Under the pieces are notes generated by a model that was not told the DNA's origin, ran no database searches, and saw only the letters and a program-made list of their open reading frames with translations. A DNA stretch of 64,000 nt. Origin: an uncultured Jannaschia sp. (GTDB lineage: Bacteria; Pseudomonadota; Alphaproteobacteria; Rhodobacterales; Rhodobacteraceae). Of this stretch, positions 24,282 to 32,663 are shown one piece after another. Each line of letters begins with the position of its first letter. Within the stretch, counting starts at the first letter, position 1. The position numbers were made by a program, and so were the translations under genes. The stretch spans positions 124,001 to 188,000 of the forward strand of contig CANLTZ010000009.1 in assembly GCA_947494145.1 (NCBI GenBank). Reading direction: 5' to 3'.

Positions 24282-25350
24282 TCAATTGGTTTCATATCCG
24301 GCGGCCTGTAAGAAGTTGTAGCACTCGTCTGGCGTGAACAGGCTGCAGACGGTTCCAACTGCTTTCCACAAGTCATCATACGGTCTGGCGGCGGCCTTTC
24401 GGATCAGGGCCTTCAGCTTGGAGAATGCCATTTCAATGGGGTTCAGATCGGGGCTGTACTTGGGAAGAAAGAGGAACCAAGCGCCGATGTCTTCCAGGAT
24501 GTCCCTTGCCACTTTACTCTTGTGGGCTGGCAGGTTGTCGAGGATCACGACGTCCCCTGCACGCAATGTCGGTGCCAGGATGCTTTCGACATAAAGCTCG
24601 AACATCTCTCGATCCATCGCGCCATTGATCACGCCGGTGGCATCGATCCGATCATGTCGCAGACCTGCGATGAATGTCTGGGTGTTCCAGCGCCCAGCGG
24701 GGGCATGGTCGATTATAGCGGTTCTCGAAAAACCTGAAGCATCAGACTCACGAGAAACGGTGCAACATCAGTGCGATGGCGGGACGTTTTTCGGAAATGC
24801 TGATTGTGGGTTTTCCGAAAACCGCTTTAGCCGGTCACCAACTGGGCCCCAGCCGCAGGTCCTTGTCATGTTGGTCTTCAGACTGGTTTCGTCGATGAAG
24901 AGAAGCCGTTCCAGATGGTTACGCATGAAGGGCTGGCGACGATCGATCCAGATCGCCCGGTCCCGCGCGACATCAGAGCGCTTCTGTTCACAAGCCCGCA
25001 GGTCTTTTTTTGTGCGACAGACCAAGCCGGTGCAGCAAACCGCCCACCGAGGAACGGTGCACCGCAATCCCGTGTTCGCGCTCCAAGCCGGCCCGAAGCG
25101 CGTCCAGTGTCGTGGCAGGTCGAGCCTCAATCTGCTCGCGCACCCAACCCGCTACATCGGCTAACTTGCCATGGCCACAACGGCCTTGCGGCTTCGGATC
25201 CAGGTTGCCGGTTTCCCGCTTCAGCTTGACCATGTCGTTCACGAACTTGGTCGAGACACGGAAATGAGCCGCCGCCGACCGGTGCGTGTTGCCTTCCTCG
25301 ACAAAGTCAACAACCCGCTCTCGCAACGCAAGAGGATGAGGTTTGCCCAT
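24282..25350 (-). pseudogene. IS630 transposase, split by a frame change and an insert
   Basis: The N-terminal part (start 25350, MGKPHPLALRERVVDFVEEG) is a helix-turn-helix domain that stays open to 24988. The catalytic part is in a second frame (KKDLRACEQKRSDV ... LLFIDETSLKTNMTRTCGW, first catalytic Asp). The change of frame occurs at a run of seven A on the coding strand, a place where IS630 elements often use programmed shifting. After GDRLK the gene is broken by the 110-base insert, then resumes with RWNTQTF and INGAMDREMFELYVES, and holds LDNLPAHKS and PKYSPDLNPIEMAF with the remaining acidic residues. The insert makes it inactive. Confidence 0.82.
24717..24826. mobile_element. 110-base inverted-repeat (MITE-like) insert in IS630
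   Basis: The ends are inverted copies: AGCGGTTCTCGAAAAACC at 24717-24734 and, reversed from 24826, AGCGGTTTTCGGAAAACC (16 of 18 identical). The interior encodes nothing. It interrupts the transposase between GDRLK and the downstream APAGRWNTQTF. Nine bases at its left side (next to 24717) also do not fit the transposase, so the true borders may be slightly wider. Confidence 0.72.
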
Positions 25351-25640
25351 CGATGACCTCCATATCTGCTCAAAGACATGGAAGCACGGATCGGAAAGCC
25401 TGGGAACCTTGAATCTGGTCAACCCAGACGCGCTCTAGTCCGATCCTTATTCAGCCTGCGAAGGCCTACGAAACACATTCGACAAGTCCGAACACCCGAA
25501 GCTTCACGCCGGAGACGCAGAAATCTTCCGTTGAACGGACAACGCAACATCAAACAGTTGGACACTTTGACTGCAGATAGAGGACAAAATGGTGTTGCCT
25601 GGGACAAAGTCCCCGCAACTCTACAACAATAATCACTTGT

Positions 25641-25717
25641 TGGTCGGAGTGAGAGGATTCGAACCTCCGACCCCTGCCTCCCGAAGACAGTGCTCTACCA
25701 GGCTGAGCTACACTCCG
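25641..25717 (-). tRNA. tRNA-Pro (anticodon CGG)
   Basis: The reverse strand folds as a full cloverleaf of 77 bases. The acceptor arms are CGGAGTG and CACTCCG, the D-arm has TAGCTCAGCCTGGTAGAGCA, the anticodon stem is CTGTC/GGCAG with loop TTCGGGA (anticodon CGG), and the T-arm is GGTTCGAATCC. The CCA end is encoded. It lies 200 bases right of the IS630/IS3 debris and may mark the edge of the acquired nar region. Confidence 0.95.
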
Positions 25718-25760
25718 ACCGTGCAGGGCGGATACTGCCGAGGGGATAGCAAAGCAAGCG

Positions 25761-26363
25761 TTAATGCGCGGCTGGGACAGCCGCTTCCTGAAGGTCGTTT
25801 TCCCCATCTCCCATCCGCTCGATGGCACGCTTTGCTTGTTCGGAGAGGTCGCGAATGTCACGGCTGATGACGGAAAAACCTTTGCCCGCTTCGCCGGAGC
25901 GCGCCGCCTCCACCGAGGCGTTTATCGAAACGAAGTAGATTTTGCGCGCCAGCATCCGCAATTCGCTGACGGCCAAGTCGGCGGCAGCAAGATCACGCTG
26001 TTGACGGGCAGAGACGGACTGGAAAACGGCCTTGCGGAACCCGTCCAGTGCCGCATCGATTGCCGGGCTAATCTCTCCCATGATGCGGTCCATGTCGGGC
26101 GGCGTCGACATGGCGGCATCCATGCTGTCGGCGGCCCGTTCTGCGAAAGATCTGACCTGTTCAGATAGATCCACGCCAAGGTCGCTGAGCCGGTCTTGCC
26201 CTTGCTTGCGCAGTGCATCGCTTGCCGTGCGCAGCAGATCGCGGGTCGCGTCTGTCATGGCACCGTCTGATGTCGCACAGACCGCCAGGGCAGGCAAAAC
26301 TGGCCTTACCCGCTTTTCAATCCAGGTGACGGGATCGTCCGCCCAATTCCGCACTTTGGCCAT
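25761..26363 (-). CDS. Short soluble methyl-accepting chemotaxis-like protein
   Basis: A 200-residue protein, mostly helical, without membrane helices. The C-terminus holds the highly conserved hairpin tip of chemotaxis receptors, seen as FVSINASVEAARSGEAGKGFSVISRDI-type sequence (INASVEAAR, GKGFSVIS, IRDLSEQAKRA). The return arm of the hairpin is missing because the protein ends soon after. It may modulate a CheA-type kinase or be a reduced receptor. The start at MAKVRNW is chosen from homologous style; the open frame runs to 26453. Confidence 0.65.
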   Translation of the reverse strand: MAKVRNWADDPVTWIEKRVRPVLPALAVCATSDGAMTDATRDLLRTASDALRKQGQDRLSDLGVDLSEQVRSFAERAADSMDAAMSTPPDMDRIMGEISPAIDAALDGFRKAVFQSVSARQQRDLAAADLAVSELRMLARKIYFVSINASVEAARSGEAGKGFSVISRDIRDLSEQAKRAIERMGDGENDLQEAAVPAAH

Positions 26364-26415
26364 GCCTGCCTCGCCTTGTTCAACGCTAACTTGAAGGCTG
26401 AGTCTTGCGATTCCG

Positions 26416-27393
26416 TTAATCTGGCTCAGAGGGTGAAATATCCCTTTCCGCATCGGTAAGCATGGGCGCGATACGCGGGGAAGTCCCCGTTTCCGCGCGC
26501 GACCGTGTGCGCAGAACAGGCGTCGTACGCGACTGCCCCCGACCTTCGCGGAATACGATGTAGAGACCGGAGCTGATAATCACCCCGGCCCCCAAAGCCG
26601 TGCCGAGGTCAATCGACTCCTCGAAGAAGACGAAACCGTAAAGCGCTGCCCACAGGATTTGGCTGTATTGCATGGGCGCCACCAGGACCGCCTCGGTGCG
26701 TCGGTACGCCTGGATCAGCGCAAGCGATGCGAGGAAAGCTAAAGCCGCCATCATGGCCCAAAGCCCCAGATCACCTAGCGGCATTGGCTTGTAGACGAAG
26801 GGCAACAGACATCCCATCACCGCAAAGTTCGCGACCATCGGGTAAAGCATCAGGACGGCCGCGCGTTCTTCGCGCCCAATCTTGCGGACGATGACCGAAG
26901 CAAGCGCGCCAAAAAATGCCGTGAGAAGGGCCGCGCCATGGCCCAGCTCAAACTGCACCCCGCCAGGGCGCAGCACAATCAAGACGCCCGCCAACCCGAT
27001 GATCACGGCGGCCCCGCGATGCAGCCCCACCTTCTCCCCCAGAATGGGGATGGACAGCAACGTGATGATCAACGGTGCGGCGAAGATGATCGTATAGACC
27101 TGCGCCAGGGGCAGAACAGAAAACGCGTAAAAGGCGCTTAGCCCCGTGATCACGGCAGAGATCGTACGCAGAGCCGTCCACCACGGATGTCGGGGGAACA
27201 GGGTGCCTACCTCGTTATCCCGTAGCAACATGATCACGACGAGCGGGAAGGTCAAAAGCACACTGAAGAAGACGATCTGAAAGACGGAATAGGTCCCGCC
27301 CAGCATCTTCACCGCGACGTCATGGGTCGCGAAAAGACCGAAGGCAGCCAGGGCAAGGAAGATGCCCGATAGCGGAGAGGTTCTGTCAGGCAT
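26416..27393 (-). CDS. EamA/DMT-superfamily transporter
   Basis: A 325-residue protein with ten predicted membrane helices arranged as two EamA repeats, starting SGIFLALAAFGLFATHDVAVK. Typical repeat ends are seen in VYTIIFAAPLIITLLSIPILGEKVG and QYSQILWAALYGFVFFEESI, where a glutamate follows the fourth helix. Such proteins export metabolites or amino acids; the substrate is not predictable. About 30 C-terminal residues are hydrophilic. Confidence 0.82.
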   Translation of the reverse strand: MPDRTSPLSGIFLALAAFGLFATHDVAVKMLGGTYSVFQIVFFSVLLTFPLVVIMLLRDNEVGTLFPRHPWWTALRTISAVITGLSAFYAFSVLPLAQVYTIIFAAPLIITLLSIPILGEKVGLHRGAAVIIGLAGVLIVLRPGGVQFELGHGAALLTAFFGALASVIVRKIGREERAAVLMLYPMVANFAVMGCLLPFVYKPMPLGDLGLWAMMAALAFLASLALIQAYRRTEAVLVAPMQYSQILWAALYGFVFFEESIDLGTALGAGVIISSGLYIVFREGRGQSRTTPVLRTRSRAETGTSPRIAPMLTDAERDISPSEPD

Positions 27394-27489
27394 GGGCCAC
27401 CTTGCCCTATGGTTTGACGGTGATCATTCCCGGATCAGTCAGCGCTGATAATTGCGACTTGTGCAAGCTTGCCATGTTCTGAAGGCGTC

Positions 27490-27960
27490 TTAGGCCCCGT
27501 CTTGGTCGGCAAGTGCCAGAAGGGCAGGTCCCTCCATGGTATAATGGGTCTTGCCGTCATCCTTCGCACCCAGCGCGGCGTAAAACTTTCTCGCCAGCGT
27601 TCCCCCTGTCTCCCACCTCAATTGTTCGGCTCCGCTAGTGCGCGCACGGGCCGCGAGCTTCGCCATCAAGGCGCGGCCAGCGCCGGTTCCGCGCGCCGTT
27701 TCGGAGACGTATAACTCCTTTATATAAAACGCGAAGCCGGAGCCTGCCGGGAACACGCGTAGCCAGCAGGTAAAGCCAACCGCCTGTCCGTTGGTCCAGG
27801 CGATATCGGCGAATGTCCCGTGGGGTGCGGCGAGTTCATTCAGCACCTCCTGCTCCGTATCGGTCGGGGCGGGGTCGCAGCCGTAATGAGCCAGGCAGTC
27901 ACGATAGAGGGTCAGGAAAGCCGTCGCATCCCGCACCCCATATGGCCGAACGTCGATCAA
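27490..27960 (-). CDS. GNAT-family N-acetyltransferase
   Basis: A 156-residue acetyl-CoA-dependent acyltransferase. The acetyl-CoA binding motif is [20 protein letters not shown] (residues ~88-107), with the preceding strand FAFYIKE. The target is unknown. The first codon overlaps the stop of the upstream leuB gene by four bases (ATGA), so the two are co-translated, though a link to leucine synthesis is not obvious. Confidence 0.82.
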   Translation of the reverse strand: MIDVRPYGVRDATAFLTLYRDCLAHYGCDPAPTDTEQEVLNELAAPHGTFADIAWTNGQAVGFTCWLRVFPAGSGFAFYIKELYVSETARGTGAGRALMAKLAARARTSGAEQLRWETGGTLARKFYAALGAKDDGKTHYTMEGPALLALADQDGA

Positions 27961-29057
27961 GCGGTGAGTGCCGCAATGACAGCATCGCCCATCTCGCTGG
28001 TGGAAACAGGTGTGCCCCCATCGGGGCCCATCAGGTCTGGCGTCCGCAGGCCATTGGCCAACACTTTTTCGACCGCGCCCTCCAACAGGTCGGCGTGGTC
28101 GCCTTCGCCGAAGGAATAACGCAACGCCATGGCAAAGCTCAGGATACAGGCGATGGGGTTGGCCTTGCCCTGGCCCGCAATGTCGGGGGCCGAGCCGTGG
28201 ACCGGTTCGTAAAGCGCCTTCGGTCGACCATTGGCCATCGGCAGGCCGAGCGAGGCCGACGGCAACATGCCCAGCGATCCGGTCAGCATTGCCGCCAGAT
28301 CCGACAACAGATCACCGAACAGATTGTCGGTGACGATGACGTCGAACTGCTTAGGCCAGCGCGTTAGCTGCATGGCCCCCGCATCGGCATACATGTGGCT
28401 CAGCTCCACATCCGGGTATTCGGCATCGTGGATTTCCTGGACGACATCGCGCCACAGGATGCCCGATTCCATCACATTGGCCTTTTCCATCGAACAAACC
28501 TTGTTCGACCGCTTCCGCGCCAGTTCAAAGGCCGAGCGGGCGACGCGCGCGATCTCGCTTTCGGTGTAGCGTTGGGTGTTGATGCCCACACGCTCATTGC
28601 CTTCTTTATGAATGCCGCGCGGCTCACCGAAATAGACGCCCGAAGTCAGTTCCCGCACGATCATGATGTCCAAACCGGCGACCACGTCCTTCTTCAGCGA
28701 TGAAAAATCCGCAAGCGCGTCAAAGCATTGCGCTGGGCGCAGATTGGCGAACAGGTCCATTTCCTTGCGCAGACGCAGCAGCCCACGCTCGGGCTTCACG
28801 CTGAAGTCGAGGTTATCGTATTGCGGCCCGCCCACCGCGCCAAGAAGCACGGCGTCGACCTCTTGCGCTTTGGCCATCGTGTCGTCGTGCAGCGGCGTGC
28901 CGTGCTTGTCATAGGCGCAGCCGCCAACCAGGTCCTCGGACACTTCGAAAGTCAGGCCCTTTTCCGCGCCGAACCAGTCGATCACCTTGCGCACTTCGGC
29001 CATGACTTCGGGGCCGATGCCGTCGCCGGGCAGGATCAGCAAAGAGGGGTTCGCCAT
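27957..29057 (-). CDS. leuB: 3-isopropylmalate dehydrogenase
   Basis: A 366-residue enzyme of the decarboxylating dehydrogenase family, oxidising 3-isopropylmalate with NAD in leucine synthesis. Diagnostic parts are [36 protein letters not shown] with [20 protein letters not shown], the YFGEPRGI loop, the [14 protein letters not shown] metal site and [20 protein letters not shown]. Length is normal. leuD lies 2 kb upstream on the same strand, separated by two unrelated genes. Confidence 0.96.
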   Translation of the reverse strand: MANPSLLILPGDGIGPEVMAEVRKVIDWFGAEKGLTFEVSEDLVGGCAYDKHGTPLHDDTMAKAQEVDAVLLGAVGGPQYDNLDFSVKPERGLLRLRKEMDLFANLRPAQCFDALADFSSLKKDVVAGLDIMIVRELTSGVYFGEPRGIHKEGNERVGINTQRYTESEIARVARSAFELARKRSNKVCSMEKANVMESGILWRDVVQEIHDAEYPDVELSHMYADAGAMQLTRWPKQFDVIVTDNLFGDLLSDLAAMLTGSLGMLPSASLGLPMANGRPKALYEPVHGSAPDIAGQGKANPIACILSFAMALRYSFGEGDHADLLEGAVEKVLANGLRTPDLMGPDGGTPVSTSEMGDAVIAALTA

Positions 29058-29114
29058 GTCGCAGGGCCTTTCGGTTGGAAATCGCGTCGGGCGTAGCCCT
29101 CGCCCTCGTCTCCG

Positions 29115-30119
29115 TCAAGGAAGGGCCACATCCACCCAGACCAGTCGCGCTGGACCTGCAAGCTCTGCGACCTCAGCCAGCGGGTCGTCCGCGTCGGGCC
29201 AGATCACCCCGGCATCAAGTACGCGCATCGTTCGCGCGGGCAGCACGTAGTCCACCCGCAACGCGCCGGGCCCTTGCCAATTCACCGTGTCGAGTGCCGG
29301 GTCCCCCAGGTGGCCGTCGCCCCCGCCGCCCGACCCGCGTGGGCGCGGGTCCGTCAGGGCGGGGTGCAGCAACACGGCTTCCAGCGCGGCCTGATCGCCT
29401 TTCCCATCCACCGGGTCCACGTTGGCGCGACCCAGCACGATGGGCAGGTCCGCCTGCGCCACGAGTTCGGACACCAACGCCAATTCGGCCGCGTTGCGCC
29501 TACCATTGCGGTCTTCGGGCCCGTCGAAAACCGGTGTGCCCGCTGCCAGCGTGATCAGCGACACCTCTGTCCCCTGGACTTGCAGTGGCACGACCCATTG
29601 GCCAACGGTTGCCAAGGGCACCACGTCCTTTGCGTCGTCGGGTAGCAGCCCTTCCACATCCGCCCGGTCGGACCAAAGCAGATCGCTCAGATCCGTCGCG
29701 CTGCCAATGGGATGGCGCGACAAGACGGCCACGCCGCTATCGCCCGTGAACCAGCCATATCCGAGGGAATCCCGCGGCCCGCCCAAGCGCCCATCCCCGT
29801 CCAGGTCCAAACCAGATGCCAGGCCCGATACAGGCTTCGGGGCCCAGGAATAGGCATAGTCCAACCCGTGCTCTGCCAGTCGCGCCACGAGTGCTTCAAG
29901 CCCCCGGCCTTCGAAATCCCAGTCCACGTCGCCCAGCAAGATCACATCGGCCTGTGCCGCGGCGATGATGTCCAATGCAGCTTCGGCCTGGTCGTCGCGC
30001 GCGGCCTGCAAGTCGCGCAGCATAACGCCGGGGCCCTTCCGGCCCAGACCTGTATGGAATGTCGCGAAGCGGAGTGTTTCCGCCAGCGCCGGGGCTGCCC
30101 CCAGCAGACAGCAGAAGAT
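29115..30119 (-). CDS. Endonuclease/exonuclease/phosphatase-family secreted protein
   Basis: The frame encodes a signal peptide (SSFFASLIFCCLLGAAPALA|ETLRF) and an EEP-fold domain of ~330 residues, with LRFATFHTGLGR, ADVILLGDVDWDFEG, GVAVLSRHPI, LPIVLGRANVDPVDG and a C-terminal RVDYVLPA. These enzymes cut phosphodiesters using a divalent metal. The start is unclear: the open frame extends to 30251, but the part before the signal peptide overlaps the upstream gene and no ATG or GTG lies next to the leader. Translation may be coupled to that gene, or use an unusual codon. Confidence 0.7.
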   Translation of the reverse strand: MFCCLLGAAPALAETLRFATFHTGLGRKGPGVMLRDLQAARDDQAEAALDIIAAAQADVILLGDVDWDFEGRGLEALVARLAEHGLDYAYSWAPKPVSGLASGLDLDGDGRLGGPRDSLGYGWFTGDSGVAVLSRHPIGSATDLSDLLWSDRADVEGLLPDDAKDVVPLATVGQWVVPLQVQGTEVSLITLAAGTPVFDGPEDRNGRRNAAELALVSELVAQADLPIVLGRANVDPVDGKGDQAALEAVLLHPALTDPRPRGSGGGGDGHLGDPALDTVNWQGPGALRVDYVLPARTMRVLDAGVIWPDADDPLAEVAELAGPARLVWVDVALP

Positions 30120-30964
30120 CAGGCTGGCAAAAAAGCTGGATCGGCCACGCCGTCGGCCCCACCGAACCGGCGCCGCTTCAGCGAAATCATCAGCGCCAGG
30201 CGCCGCATGGCGATGCCGCGCAGAAACAGCGAGACGGGAAGGAAGGCCCATAGCGCGATCACCCAGACGAGCATCAGTTCGTTTTCGAACAGCGACAACC
30301 CATAGGACCGGCCGATGAAGGCCACTATGGGTGGCCCGATATATGGCAGCAAAATCCCTAACAGAATGTTAATCGCCCCGTCGCGATTGAGCCGCCAGAC
30401 CACGTCTCCGCCCGCGGTCGGGTCGAAAGTCGGCAGATTGATCCAGACGTTGAACGTACCTGCCTGGGACGGCCAGCCGCGAAGGCGGATCATGATCGCA
30501 AAGACCGTCAGGCCCACCAGGCCAGCCAGATAGGCCAGGCCAGCAGCCGCGCGCACCATATAGGCATCGGTCAGCGTCGTACCCTCGGGCAGAAGCCAAA
30601 GCAGCAAACGGACCGGGCTGAAGGGCAGGTCGATGGATTGGCCCAGCAACATCCCAATCGCCAAGACAAGCCGCGACAAGGTCGACGGCTCTGATGTGTT
30701 GGAACAGGCCAACGCCACCAATGTCACCGTGACGAACAAGATGCCGAACCGCACCCGATTGATGGGCGGCGCGCCCCTGAATTCGACCAACCCCGGATAG
30801 GTGGAGCCATATTCCACGATCACGAAGAGCGCCGCGAACAGCGCGACCAACACGATGGCGTCCGTGATCTGTGGGTTCGTCTGAGGCAGCAGCAGCGATG
30901 GTATCATTACCATCACGACCACGAGCAACGCGCGGATGCACGCACCTGGAAGCTGCGAAAACAC
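30119..30964 (-). CDS. Polytopic inner-membrane protein of unknown function
   Basis: A 281-residue protein with about seven hydrophobic helices. The first is LLVVVMVMIPSLLL, and others include AIVLVALFAALFVIVEYG, FGILFVTVTLVALACSN and MLVWVIALWAFLPVSLFL. I recognise no family motif. It overlaps the start region of the secreted EEP-type protein downstream, so the two form an operon. The positive-charged C-terminus (LRGIAMRRLALMISLKRRR) suggests a cytoplasmic end. Confidence 0.55.
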   Translation of the reverse strand: MFSQLPGACIRALLVVVMVMIPSLLLPQTNPQITDAIVLVALFAALFVIVEYGSTYPGLVEFRGAPPINRVRFGILFVTVTLVALACSNTSEPSTLSRLVLAIGMLLGQSIDLPFSPVRLLLWLLPEGTTLTDAYMVRAAAGLAYLAGLVGLTVFAIMIRLRGWPSQAGTFNVWINLPTFDPTAGGDVVWRLNRDGAINILLGILLPYIGPPIVAFIGRSYGLSLFENELMLVWVIALWAFLPVSLFLRGIAMRRLALMISLKRRRFGGADGVADPAFLPA

Positions 30965-31217
30965 TGCCTGCTAATCCTCGCCCGGTAGGCGCCCACGTTT
31001 GCGCGGGTCATCCTGCTTCATTTATCTCGCCCTCATTGGGGCGACTGCCTCATTCTTGCCTTTAACCTGCCTTGTTTAACTTCACCTCGCAAGCACCTGA
31101 CTGAAAACAGAAAGCCATTGGCGAAAACGGTGTGCCCAGAAAGCCGCAACCCTTTCCAATTTCTCGGAAAGAATTGCAAAATCATGTATTTACAGTGTGA
31201 CGTTAAAGTTCTTGACG

Positions 31218-31823
31218 TCAGACCCAGGGGCGGGAGTCAGCCATCTGCGATTCAAAGCCCCGGATCGCCTCCGCCTTCTCTAGCGTCAGCCCGATATCAT
31301 CCAACCCGTTGAGCAAGCAGTGCTTCTTGAACGCATCCACCTCGAACGAATAGGTGGTTCCGTCCGCACCGCTCACCGTCTGGTTCTCAAGGTCAACGGT
31401 GATGCGCGCATTCTCGCCTTTCTCGGCATCGCGCATCAACGCGTCCACTTGGTCCTGGGGCAGAACGATGGGCAGGATGCCGTTCTTGAAGCAGTTATTA
31501 TAGAAGATGTCGGCATAGCTGGGCGCGATCACGGCGCGGATGCCGAAATCCAGAAGCGCCCAAGGGGCATGCTCCCGCGATGAGCCACAGCCAAAGTTGT
31601 CGCCAGACACCAGGATCTGCGCATCACGGTAGGCGGGCTTGTTGAGAACGAAGTCCGGGATTTCGTTGCCGTCGTCATCGTAGCGCATTTCGTCGAACAG
31701 GTTCACGCCAAGACCCGATCGCTTGATCGTCTTCAGGAACTGCTTGGGGATGATCATGTCGGTGTCGACATTGATCAGGGGCAGCGGCGCGGCCACGCCG
31801 GTGAGGGTCTCGAACTTGTCCAT
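31218..31823 (-). CDS. leuD: 3-isopropylmalate dehydratase, small subunit
   Basis: A 201-residue protein that, with LeuC, isomerises 2- to 3-isopropylmalate in leucine synthesis. It shows the aconitase swivel domain marks [14 protein letters not shown] and [20 protein letters not shown], followed by [18 protein letters not shown]. LeuC is not in the window; in relatives it usually lies just upstream, but here the upstream gene is an unrelated DUF4198 protein. Confidence 0.95.
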   Translation of the reverse strand: MDKFETLTGVAAPLPLINVDTDMIIPKQFLKTIKRSGLGVNLFDEMRYDDDGNEIPDFVLNKPAYRDAQILVSGDNFGCGSSREHAPWALLDFGIRAVIAPSYADIFYNNCFKNGILPIVLPQDQVDALMRDAEKGENARITVDLENQTVSGADGTTYSFEVDAFKKHCLLNGLDDIGLTLEKAEAIRGFESQMADSRPWV

Positions 31824-31853
31824 GCATTCCTCCGGTCAGTGTTGCCCCCGGCA

Positions 31854-32663
31854 TTACGCTTCTGGCACGGCGAAGGTCAACGCGGCCCAAAGCGTCTTCC
31901 ATACCGGATCGCGCTCCGACTCTGGCTCCAACGGTTCGATGGCGACGGAGTCGAGAAGGTAGGCATGGCCTGCCTTTACCGGCAGCACAACGCGTCCCTC
32001 ATTGTCTGCGATATGGAGCGTGATGACGACGTCACCCTCGGCACTCTTCTCGAACACCTCAATCTGCGCGCCTGCCCGGGGCGCATCGTCCAGCCAGACT
32101 TGGACGGGTAACCTGCCGCCCAGGTCGTCGGTATAGGGATTGGCCCCCAGCACGATCTCGATGCGGAACCCGTGGCGCCTGTCCTGCCCCGCGCCGTCGC
32201 CCACCGCCACCAGTGCCTTTGCAAAGCGGCGATACGCCTCGCGAAAGCTCTCCTGCGACAGCCCGCGTGCCAGATGGGCCTCGGGCACGCCGTCAAAGGC
32301 CTTGTGGTCCACGAAGCGCAGGAACTTGGCCCATTCGCGATAGGTCAGCGATTGGTCTGAGGTTTCGTGCAGAATTGTAGCCAGCCCCTCCGGCAAGTCG
32401 CCCACCGCCACTGCGGGGTTGTCGCCGATCCGGCCTTCGACCGGCTGCGCGCCGCCATCGGTGACGATCTCAAACCTCTGGAACCGGGCGGGGATATAGC
32501 TGATGGTCGAGCCGGCGAATTCTTCGCCGTTACGCAAGGTTGCCGACAAAATATCACCGGCCTCGACGGTGTAATCCTCCGGCTCGATCCAGAATTCATG
32601 TGCTTGCAGCGGCAAGGCGAACATGCACATTGCGAGCAAGCGCGCAGTGGAAAGGACGGACAT
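31854..32663 (-). CDS. DUF4198-type periplasmic protein
   Basis: A 269-residue secreted protein. The signal peptide MSVLSTARLLAMCMFALPLQA is followed directly by HEFWIEPEDYTVEAGD, the usual start of DUF4198 proteins, some of which lie next to metal (cobalt, nickel) transport genes. The first histidine would be a free N-terminal metal ligand after processing. The start at 32663 has GGGAG at a good distance, whereas 32669 is too close to it. That start codon overlaps the start codon of the divergent HupE-like gene (CATG at 32661-32664). Confidence 0.75.
   Translation of the reverse strand: MSVLSTARLLAMCMFALPLQAHEFWIEPEDYTVEAGDILSATLRNGEEFAGSTISYIPARFQRFEIVTDGGAQPVEGRIGDNPAVAVGDLPEGLATILHETSDQSLTYREWAKFLRFVDHKAFDGVPEAHLARGLSQESFREAYRRFAKALVAVGDGAGQDRRHGFRIEIVLGANPYTDDLGGRLPVQVWLDDAPRAGAQIEVFEKSAEGDVVITLHIADNEGRVVLPVKAGHAYLLDSVAIEPLEPESERDPVWKTLWAALTFAVPEA

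Larger units (their letters stand above)
24269..25435 (-). mobile_element. IS630-family insertion sequence
   Basis: The ends are inverted: GAGCGCGTCTGG at 24269 and CCAGACGCGCTC ending at 25435, with TA on both sides (24267-24268 and 25436-25437), the standard IS630 target duplication. The element is 1167 bases, of which 110 are an internal insert at 24717-24826. It lies inside the IS3 fragment that truncates nnrS. Confidence 0.85.

Noticed and set aside
25641-25717. Attachment-site duplication of the tRNA-Pro 3' end inside the window
   Set aside because: I looked for the T-arm/acceptor sequence (GGATTCGAACCTCCGACC-like) left of the tRNA and saw no second copy.
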